Assembly: GCA_937952285.1 (NCBI GenBank)
Contig: CALFZE010000073.1
Span: 1 to 46,676 of the forward strand
Origin: UBA2428 sp002343545
GTDB taxonomy: Bacteria; Bdellovibrionota; UBA2428
Length of the DNA stretch: 46,676 nt
Reading direction: 5' to 3'
Shown: piece by piece, positions 40,593 to 46,676 of the stretch
Layout of the letters: every line of letters begins with the position of its first letter
How positions within the stretch are numbered: position 1 is the first letter of the stretch
Position numbers and translations under genes: made by a program
The notes under the pieces: model-generated
What the model saw: only the letters and a program-made list of their open reading frames with translations
Told to the model about the DNA's origin: nothing
Database searches by the model: none

Positions 40593-41136
40593 CGTAGTCG
40601 CCCGTCCGCGTGTCGATCTTAAGCATGTCGCCTTCCTTCATATGAAGGGGGACGTGAACGATGTGTCCGCCTTGGAGCGTGGCCGGCTTGTTCGAGCCCG
40701 TCGCCGTGTCGCCCTTGAAACCGGGCTCGCAGTACGTGATCGGCAGCACGACGAAGATCGGGAGATCGATCGAAATCGGCTTCTCGTTGAAGAAGAGGAC
40801 CGTAACCACGAGGTTTTCCGTGAGGTACTTGGCTTGCTCGCCCAGGAGCTGGCCCGTGAGGTTCAGCTGGTCGTACGTCGTGTTGTCCATGAACGTATAG
40901 AGCTCGCCGTCCGTGTAGAGATACTGCATCTCGCGGTTGTCGAGGTTCGGCTCGTCGAAGCGCTCGCCCGACTTGAAGGTCCGCTCGAGGAGCTGCCCCG
41001 TGCGGAGGTTGCGCAGACGGCAGCGCGTGAACGCCGTACCCTTACCGGGCTTGACGTGCTCGAACTCCACGACCGTGAAAGGGTCGGCTTCGATAAGAAT
41101 CTTGGAGTTCTTCTTGATATCGTTCAGTTCAATCAT
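40573..41136 (-). CDS. efp: Elongation factor P
   Basis: This 187-residue protein has the KOW-like N-terminal domain with VKPGKGTAF (Lys32, the site modified in many species) and the two OB domains (TGSNKPATLQGGHIVHVPL, then KEGDMLKIDTRTGDYVEKV). It relieves ribosome stalling at polyproline. No epmA/epmB genes for lysine modification are seen here. It is followed by accB and accC. Confidence 0.95.
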   Translation of the reverse strand: MIELNDIKKNSKILIEADPFTVVEFEHVKPGKGTAFTRCRLRNLRTGQLLERTFKSGERFDEPNLDNREMQYLYTDGELYTFMDNTTYDQLNLTGQLLGEQAKYLTENLVVTVLFFNEKPISIDLPIFVVLPITYCEPGFKGDTATGSNKPATLQGGHIVHVPLHMKEGDMLKIDTRTGDYVEKVNK

Positions 41137-41160
41137 AGGGCCGAAGTTCTATCCCATGGC

Positions 41161-41799
41161 CTAAGGCTGGCCAAGGGCATGGAGCAGGCTTTCGATCACG
41201 AGCTTCTGGCGGAACAAACGGGAAAGGCGCTGGCTTCTGAGCACGGCGTCCGCGTTCTGCGCGGCTTTCGCCTCGGGAAGCACGGGCGGCGCTGCGTCAC
41301 GCTCCGACCACACCGTTTTTTCCTGTATTTCCATCGGTTTGAAAATTTCTTTGGCCACCGGTTCGGCGGGTAAATGCCGGGGAGCGACGGGTCCTTGGAG
41401 GGCTTTTTCGATATCGGGATCGGCCGCGATCAGCGGCGCCATCGCCTTGAGCGCCTCGAACTCGCGGGCAGCGCGCTCGAGACGTCCCAAACCGCCCAGG
41501 GCCCGGATCAAGATCTTTCGGGCCAACAGATTATCCGGGTAATAGGTGACGACGTTCTCGACCTCGGACAAACATTCTTCGAGTCGACCCGAGTCCAAGA
41601 GAACGTGCGAGAACGCGACGCGACCGCCCGCGTAGTACGGGTGACGCGAGATGCCCTCGCGACAGATTTCCTCGGCTTCGTTCAGGCGGCCAAGGCGGCG
41701 GTAAAGATCGGCGAGCGGCGCGAAAACGCGCGAGTCGGGGTTCTCCTGGAAGATCCGGAGATACCGCTCGAGCTCACTCAGATCGACTTCGTTTGCCAC
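41161..41799 (-). CDS. Tetratricopeptide repeat protein
   Basis: This 212-residue protein has three to four TPR-like helix pairs (FAPLADLYRRLGRLNEAEEI, VAFSHVLLDSGRLEECL, LLARKILIRALGGLGRLERA) and a less ordered C-terminal third. It has no signal peptide. The GTG start at 41799 lies within the end of the coiled-coil gene (26-nt overlap), with AGGG upstream. Function unknown; it precedes efp. Confidence 0.77.
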   Translation of the reverse strand: MANEVDLSELERYLRIFQENPDSRVFAPLADLYRRLGRLNEAEEICREGISRHPYYAGGRVAFSHVLLDSGRLEECLSEVENVVTYYPDNLLARKILIRALGGLGRLERAAREFEALKAMAPLIAADPDIEKALQGPVAPRHLPAEPVAKEIFKPMEIQEKTVWSERDAAPPVLPEAKAAQNADAVLRSQRLSRLFRQKLVIESLLHALGQP

Positions 41800-42115
41800 G
41801 TCGCTTCGCCCTTTCGGCGTCCGCGACCGCCTTGACCTGCTTGAGCAGGGCGTCCACGGACTTCTCGGCGTGCTTGCCCAGGGTGGAGGCTTGGTCGACG
41901 ACCGCCTTGACCTTGACCCCGAGCTTGTCGAGATCGCGCTTGAGCTTGGCCATCTCGAAATCGCCCGCGCGGATGACGCCGCGAACGTCCTGCAGCTTGT
42001 CGTCGATGCGACGGCTGACCTTCTTCACCGAGACGTCCATCTCGGCGACGAGTTTGTCGAAGCGTTTGGTGATCTCGGCTTTGAGCTTTTCGGCCCGTTT
42101 TTGTTCTTGGGTCAT
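41774..42115 (-). CDS. Coiled-coil protein of unknown function
   Basis: This 113-residue protein is almost all helix with heptad spacing (FDKLVAEMDVSVKKVSRRID; LKRDLDKLGVKVKAVVDQAS) and a basic C-terminal tail (AKRRGKRSRSE). It has no signal peptide or recognised domain. It is the first gene of the long minus-strand train and overlaps the TPR gene by 26 nt. A scaffold or DNA-associated role is possible but not shown. Confidence 0.65.
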   Translation of the reverse strand: MTQEQKRAEKLKAEITKRFDKLVAEMDVSVKKVSRRIDDKLQDVRGVIRAGDFEMAKLKRDLDKLGVKVKAVVDQASTLGKHAEKSVDALLKQVKAVADAERAKRRGKRSRSE

Positions 42116-42201
42116 GCCTACAGAATATCCGATCCCGGCGAGGGCGCCAGGCGTTTTACCGGACGGATTTGCTCGAAAGCGTCAGGGGCGACGGACCGCG
42201 T

Positions 42202-42687
42202 TTACTCCGCGACCTTGCAGGCTTCGTCGGGCACTTCGGTGTCGTAGATCTCGTAGGTTTCGGTCCCGTTCGCGTAGGTCAGCGTCATGCGCGTGCTGTC
42301 GCAGCTTCCCGCGAACGAGTAGCTGGCCGTTTCTTCGCCGCCGTCGGAGTAATGAAAGGTGATTTTCTTCTTCGCGATGTCGTGCGAATAGTTGGCCTGA
42401 AAGTTTCGACCCGCGACGCCGCCGTTCACGACCTGGTCCGAGCACGCAACGGTGCCCTTCTTGATCGAGAGGAGATCGAAATCGAGGGCCAATTCCGCCT
42501 TCGTCCGGGGCGTGGCGTAACCCGAGACGAGTTTCCAACGGGCGAAGATCTCGTAGGTGTTCACGACGCCGCCCTCGGTGTTGCAGGTGCCGCTGCCCCC
42601 GCTCGAAAGCGAGGGCAGGCAGGAGCCCAGAAGCCCCAACGCGCCGAACAAGAAGGGCAGGCGAAAGATTCGCATGGCTCTTCTCAT
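42202..42687 (-). CDS. Lipoprotein of unknown function
   Basis: This 161-residue protein has a signal peptide with lipobox LLGSC (Cys23), a Ser/Gly-rich linker and a small beta-rich domain with paired cysteines. FHYSDGGEETASYSFAGSC and YANGTETYEIYDT suggest a lipocalin-like or similar barrel fold, but I cannot name a family. GGAG lies 5 nt before ATG 42687. A start at the fifth codon is also possible. Confidence 0.7.
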   Translation of the reverse strand: MRRAMRIFRLPFLFGALGLLGSCLPSLSSGGSGTCNTEGGVVNTYEIFARWKLVSGYATPRTKAELALDFDLLSIKKGTVACSDQVVNGGVAGRNFQANYSHDIAKKKITFHYSDGGEETASYSFAGSCDSTRMTLTYANGTETYEIYDTEVPDEACKVAE

Positions 42688-42741
42688 TCTAACTCCGCGG
42701 GCCTCGGCGACGGGCGAATTTCGGAGGGCTTAACGCAATCT

Positions 42742-43239
42742 TCAAAGAAGCTCTTCTTCCGCGGTGCTCGAAGGCAGGCGGCGTTTGGAACGCACTTCCT
42801 CCAGGTGTTCGCACGTTCGCCGCGGGCTTACCTTCTCGGGTACGCCGGGCTTGTAGAGAGTGAAAAAACTCGGATTCAACGCCTTATCCAGGTAGATCTT
42901 GAGTTCGCCCGAAGCGCCGCCCACCGTTCGCAGAACGGCACGATCGTCTTCCATCTCGTTACCGATGCGGAACGTCTTGGGGTGCGTCACCCAGAAGCGG
43001 GAAACGTCGCGACGACCGAAACGCGCTTGAACGTGGAGTCGATTCTCCGCCCCCCGCTCGTCGACGTCGAGGATCTCCAGACGACAGACCCGCTTGGCGT
43101 CGTCCATGCCGCGAAAAACCATGCCGCGCTCGATTTGGCTGTCGGTGGAACTGGGTTCGCGACCGGAGTTGCTCGCGCAAGCGGCGGCTCCGGCGAGAAG
43201 CGACAAAACAAGGCGGTGACGGAGTTGTGCGCTCAGCAT
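42742..43239 (-). CDS. Probable lipoprotein of unknown function
   Basis: This 165-residue protein has a signal peptide ending in AGAAAC (Cys21 as possible lipidation site) and a Ser/Thr-rich linker, then a compact domain (VCRLEILDVDERGAENRL; ELKIYLDKALNPSFFTLY). I recognise no family. AAGGAGG sits almost against the ATG. It lies just upstream of the other lipoprotein on the same strand and may share a transcript. Confidence 0.67.
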   Translation of the reverse strand: MLSAQLRHRLVLSLLAGAAACASNSGREPSSTDSQIERGMVFRGMDDAKRVCRLEILDVDERGAENRLHVQARFGRRDVSRFWVTHPKTFRIGNEMEDDRAVLRTVGGASGELKIYLDKALNPSFFTLYKPGVPEKVSPRRTCEHLEEVRSKRRLPSSTAEEELL

Positions 43240-43320
43240 GCCTCCTTATCGACCGGGCGCGGGCCGGACTTTAAGGGTCCCACCCGCGTTCCGTCCCGTC
43301 GGGAAGCGCCACGCCAAACC

Positions 43321-45846
43321 CTACTGTTCCTTCTGGAAAAGCTCCGCCGTCGGGACATTCAGCAGGGAACGCAGGAGCCAAAGCCCGAGCGCCGTGAGCC
43401 CGACCGGCATGCCCACGACGAGCACGGCGGCCGCGAGGCTGATCCCCGAAGCCGAAGGCGGGATGTCGAGCCCGAAGCGCGCGAGGACGTAGGCCATGAG
43501 CGCCGAGAACCCGAGCGCCAAGCCGCCCGCGACGAGCGCGGTGAGCGAAAGCTCGATACCCAAAAGCGAGCCCAACTGCGAACGACGCAGTCCCAGGCAG
43601 CGCCAAAGCGCGACCTCGCGAAGCCGCTGCGAGCGACGCGCCAGCAGCACGCCCACGAACACGAGCAGCGCGCTGCCGACGGCGAAGGACCCCACCGCGA
43701 AGACCGCGGTCGAGAGTTGCCCGAGCAGGCTCTTGAGCCGGGTCGCGAGCGATTGCCCGTCCAAGACCGAAAGCGTGGGGTGTTTTCGGAGGATGTCCCG
43801 CTGCAGCTCGGCCACCTTGGCCGGCGGCACCGCGCCGATCCCCACGAGCTCGAAGGGCGCCTCGCGAAGGTCCTCCTCGTGGAAGACCATGAAGAAGTTC
43901 GGGCGGAAGTTGTACCAATCGACCTTGCGCGTGCTTTGCACCACGGCCGGCAGTTCGACGCCCGCGATCTCGACGACGACTTCGTCCCCGGGCGCGACTT
44001 CGAGATTCTCGGCGAAGCCCGACTCGAGCGAGACGCGAACCTTGCCCTCGACGGGAGCGCCGAAGAGCGCGCGGCCCGCCACGAGGCGTTCCCCCGCGGA
44101 AAGCGCCAAACGCCGCGTCGAGAAGTACTCGCGCGTGAAGCGTAGCGATCCGAGCTCCTCGTTTTCGGCGTTCTCCTCGGGCGGGCGGTCGTTCTCGAGG
44201 GCGCGGCGCGCCGCCAGCTCCTCGATCGGCACGCCCTTCACCGACTTCAGCCGAACCTGCGTCACGGGCGAGAACTCCATCGTCGGCACGAAGCCCGTCA
44301 GGCTTTCGCGATCCTCGGGCGGAATCCCGAGCAGAAAAAGGTTCGGCATCCCTTCCCGATCACTGAGATCGAGCTGGCTCTGGAAGGTCCGGCTGAGCAG
44401 GAAGATCGTCGATGGCAAGAAACCCGCCAGCCCGAGCACGACCACGAGCGTGAGCGTCGAGGCGCGCTGGCGCCGCAGCGACAGCAACGCGTGCTTGAGC
44501 GCGAGCGACGAGGCCACGCGGATCCGTGAAAGCGCCGCCACGAAGAACGAGGCGCCGAAGGCCAAGACCGCGACGACGCCGACCAGGCCGCCCAAAAAGA
44601 TTCCGGTGAGCGCAAAGTTCCGCCCCACGAGCGCCGCGACGAGCACGGCCGCGGCGCCCAAGGCCAAGGCGTCGCTCGGGGCGAAGCCGACGCGACTGCT
44701 CTCCGAGTCGCGGAAGGCCTCCGAGACGGGGGTCCGCAGCACCTGACGCAAGGGCAACACGACGGAGACGGCGACGACCACGAGCGTGACGAAAAGCGCG
44801 AAGGCCAAGGGCCCGCCGAAGGTCGGGGTCGAAAGCGCGACGCCGAGCTGCGCTTGGGCCGTGCGCGAAACCCAATCCTCGAGCAACACGCCGACGCCCG
44901 ATCCTAGCCCCCAACCCAAGATCGAGAGAGTGAGCGCCTGCAATCCCGAAACCGCCAGCAGATCGCGCGACCTCAATCCCAAGCAACGGAGCGTGAGCAG
45001 CTGGGGCAAAGTCAGGAGATAACGTCCCCGGAAAACCATGAAGACGCCGGCCGCGCCCAAGAAAACGGCGGTGAGCGCGACGAGCGACAGGAACCCGGAC
45101 ACCCGGTCCACGATCCGCTGCGCTTGGCGGTTGGCCCGGTCGGGAGTGATGAGACGCCAATGGAGATCGGGAAGCCGCTCGCGAAAGCGGCTCGCGAACT
45201 CCTTCGAGCTTATTTCGCTGCGGATGAGGATCATGCGGAAAGCGCGCGAGGTCGGGCCGATCATGCCGGTGCGCTCGGCCCACTCCTGGTGGACGATGAT
45301 GCGCGGGCCGATCGCGAAGGCCGAGGCCACCGTCTGCGGCTCTTCGAGGATGAATCCCTTCACGACGAAGTCGACTTCGCCGAGACGCACCCGATCGCCG
45401 AGCTTCAGGTCGCGGGCCTGGAAGCTTCGGTCCAGCAGGATGCCCGGCTCGGCGCGCAGATCTTCCATCGCGAGCGCGGGCTCCGTGCGGAACTTTCCGT
45501 AGAAGGGGTAGTCGCCTTCCAGCGCGCGGGCCGAAACCGTGACGGCGTCGCCGCTCGGCAACTGCACGGCGCTGACCCAATCGGTTTGGCGGAGAAAGTC
45601 CTTCTCGGGCGCGAGCTTACGGATCGCCGCCCAGACCTCGGGCGTGAAGACCCGCCACGACTGGACCTGGTAGTCCGCCGCGAGGAAGGACTTCGTGTCG
45701 CGGCCGATCGTGTTGGCGATGCGGTTCGAGAAGAGCTCGAGGGTGATGAGCGCGGCCACGCCGAGGGCGACGCCCGCGGCGTTGAAGAAGAGCGAACGCC
45801 ATCCGAGCGAACGGTCGCGGCGGAAGTAGTAGAGCGCGGCCCTCAC
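43321..45846 (-). CDS. ybbP: ABC transporter permease, FtsX/YbbP type
   Basis: This 841-residue permease has an N-terminal membrane segment (about 20-40), a large periplasmic domain, and two FtsX-like membrane units of three or more segments each, with hallmarks TLPQLLTLRCLGLRSRDLLA and LREVALWRCLGLRRSQLGSL. Length and two-unit layout agree with YbbP (about 800 residues). With the YbbA-like ATPase it should form an exporter or lipid/lipoprotein extraction machine of unsettled substrate. The GTG start overlaps the ATPase stop by 4 nt. Confidence 0.86.
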   Translation of the reverse strand: MRAALYYFRRDRSLGWRSLFFNAAGVALGVAALITLELFSNRIANTIGRDTKSFLAADYQVQSWRVFTPEVWAAIRKLAPEKDFLRQTDWVSAVQLPSGDAVTVSARALEGDYPFYGKFRTEPALAMEDLRAEPGILLDRSFQARDLKLGDRVRLGEVDFVVKGFILEEPQTVASAFAIGPRIIVHQEWAERTGMIGPTSRAFRMILIRSEISSKEFASRFRERLPDLHWRLITPDRANRQAQRIVDRVSGFLSLVALTAVFLGAAGVFMVFRGRYLLTLPQLLTLRCLGLRSRDLLAVSGLQALTLSILGWGLGSGVGVLLEDWVSRTAQAQLGVALSTPTFGGPLAFALFVTLVVVAVSVVLPLRQVLRTPVSEAFRDSESSRVGFAPSDALALGAAAVLVAALVGRNFALTGIFLGGLVGVVAVLAFGASFFVAALSRIRVASSLALKHALLSLRRQRASTLTLVVVLGLAGFLPSTIFLLSRTFQSQLDLSDREGMPNLFLLGIPPEDRESLTGFVPTMEFSPVTQVRLKSVKGVPIEELAARRALENDRPPEENAENEELGSLRFTREYFSTRRLALSAGERLVAGRALFGAPVEGKVRVSLESGFAENLEVAPGDEVVVEIAGVELPAVVQSTRKVDWYNFRPNFFMVFHEEDLREAPFELVGIGAVPPAKVAELQRDILRKHPTLSVLDGQSLATRLKSLLGQLSTAVFAVGSFAVGSALLVFVGVLLARRSQRLREVALWRCLGLRRSQLGSLLGIELSLTALVAGGLALGFSALMAYVLARFGLDIPPSASGISLAAAVLVVGMPVGLTALGLWLLRSLLNVPTAELFQKEQ

Positions 45847-46523
45847 GGCACGAGCTTTCCGTCGCGGAGATGGATCTCGCGGTCGCCGAGCTTGGCCACG
45901 CCGGGATCGTGCGTGACGACCACGAAGGTGCTGCCGCGCTCCTTCTGCAAGTCGCGGATGAGCGCGAGCACGGTCTCCCCGTTCTTCGAATCGAGGTTGC
46001 CCGTCGGCTCATCGGCCAGGATGACGGGCGGCGCCGCCGCGAAGGCGCGCGCGATCGCGACGCGCTGCTGCTCGCCCCCCGAAAGCTCCGTCGGCAGGTG
46101 GTGGAGACGATGCCCAAGGCCAACGCGCTCAAGCAGCTCGCGGGCGCGGCCGGGAGCGAAGGCGCGACGCTTACCCTCGCCCGCCGACAGGGCGATCTCG
46201 ATCGGCAGCTCGACATTCTCGAGCGCGGTCAGCGTCGGCAAGAGGCGGAAGGATTGGAAGACGAAACCGAACTTGGTGGAGCGCAGCGCCGAGCGTTCCT
46301 CTTCGGATCTTTGCGACAGGGCGACGTCGTCCACCCAGATCTCGCCGCGGCTCGGGACATCGAGCCCCGCGAGGAGACTGAGGAGCGTGGACTTCCCGCT
46401 CCCGCTCGGTCCCGTGATGGACACCCACGCGCCGCGCGGGATCTCGAAACTGACGTCATCGAGAACCGTGGTAGAATTGGCCCCGTCGCGAAAGGTTTTT
46501 ATGAGATTTTTAACTTTGATCAC
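45843..46523 (-). CDS. ybbA: ABC transporter ATPase, YbbA/LolD type
   Basis: This 226-residue ATPase has Walker A GPSGSGKS, the Q-loop FVFQSFRLLP, signature LSGGEQQRVAIARA, Walker B ILADEPTGNLDS and the H-loop VVTHD. This fits the MacB/LolD/YbbA group. The GTG at 46523 (AGGG upstream) is preferred; the first NBD strand IKVKNLIKTFRDG requires a start at or before it. The coding region therefore overlaps the divergent esterase gene by 23 bp, head to head. A longer start at 46559 would increase the overlap. Confidence 0.88.
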   Translation of the reverse strand: MIKVKNLIKTFRDGANSTTVLDDVSFEIPRGAWVSITGPSGSGKSTLLSLLAGLDVPSRGEIWVDDVALSQRSEEERSALRSTKFGFVFQSFRLLPTLTALENVELPIEIALSAGEGKRRAFAPGRARELLERVGLGHRLHHLPTELSGGEQQRVAIARAFAAAPPVILADEPTGNLDSKNGETVLALIRDLQKERGSTFVVVTHDPGVAKLGDREIHLRDGKLVP

Positions 46524-46676
46524 GGCCCTATTGTCGACGTCTCTCGGTCTCTTGGCCACCCCTTGTTACGGGAACGAGAAAGCTTCGTCTGCCGCGGCGC
46601 CCGCAACGACGAAGATACTCGCGTTCGGAGACAGCCTCACGGCCGGTTATCGCCTGCCGACGAGCCAAGCCTATCC
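46501..46676 (+). CDS. tesA: TesA-like GDSL esterase/lipase, N-terminal part (partial)
   Basis: The first 58 codons lie in the window. A signal peptide (MRFLTLITALLSTSLGLLA) is followed by ILAFGDSLTAGYRLP, the block I motif of SGNH hydrolases with catalytic Ser45. TesA-type enzymes cleave thioesters and lysophospholipids in the periplasm. AAAGG lies 6 nt before the ATG. It is divergent from ybbA, as in the tesA-ybbA-ybbP locus of Escherichia coli. The rest lies beyond the right edge. Confidence 0.85.
   Translation, partial: MRFLTLITALLSTSLGLLATPCYGNEKASSAAAPATTKILAFGDSLTAGYRLPTSQAY

Noticed and set aside
1..46676. CRISPR arrays, insertion sequences with terminal repeats, rRNA genes
   Set aside because: No regularly spaced direct repeats, no transposase and no rRNA sequence were seen on reading the window.

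Overview
The window is GC-rich and gene-dense (46.7 kb). It looks like the chromosome of a free-living Gram-negative bacterium: Omp85/TamB outer-membrane biogenesis genes, OmpA, many signal peptides and lipoboxes, NtrC-type signalling, and few insertions. The abundance of secreted proteins without a clear family, the NtrC regulator and the efp-accB-accC block would suit a Bdellovibrionota or other former-deltaproteobacterial lineage. That placement is inference; no rRNA is present to settle it.

Layout. 1-3906 (minus): a catabolic operon of semialdehyde dehydrogenase, class III aminotransferase and a two-subunit CoA-transferase (subunit B runs off the edge). 3996-7697 (minus): three exported proteins, including an NlpC/P60-like lipoprotein and a protein with lytic-transglycosylase-like motifs. 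7771-10397: a divergent pair, a second aminotransferase and a thiolase. 10553-12299: tRNA-Leu(UAG), a small exported Cys protein, a lipoprotein hydrolase and tRNA-Pro(UGG).

12300-14561 is a clearly AT-richer mini-island flanked by a perfect 49-bp repeat of the tRNA-Pro 3' end. It carries a RES toxin/Xre-MbcA-ParS antitoxin operon and one membrane-anchored protein, but no integrase. Matching TGTGGA pairs, 11 bp apart, lie inside both ends, and a broken third att-like copy follows the right end. This is the most unusual part of the window.

14920-20223 returns to host-like DNA: OmpA, a Kelch-like lipoprotein, PhzF, a DUF3592 membrane protein and an exported protein of unknown function. 20229-22297 is a nitric-oxide module: a group III truncated haemoglobin facing an Rrf2 regulator and NnrS across a perfect 9-bp inverted repeat. 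22401-28794 holds an exported protein, a CHASE hybrid histidine kinase with its Hpt partner, a small charged protein, an NtrC-family activator, and a sigma-54-like promoter in front of a DUF1328 protein and a hydrolase. Together these could form a phosphorelay with a local target.

42115 down to 28853 (minus) is a long, tightly packed gene train: coiled-coil protein, TPR protein, efp, accB, accC, TPR protein, TamB, TamA/BamA-like Omp85 protein, CCA/poly(A)-polymerase-like enzyme and a barrel-like protein. Several junctions overlap by 1-4 nt. 42202-43239 encodes two lipoproteins. The window ends in a ybbP-ybbA ABC exporter pair whose start overlaps, head to head, that of a divergent tesA-like esterase.
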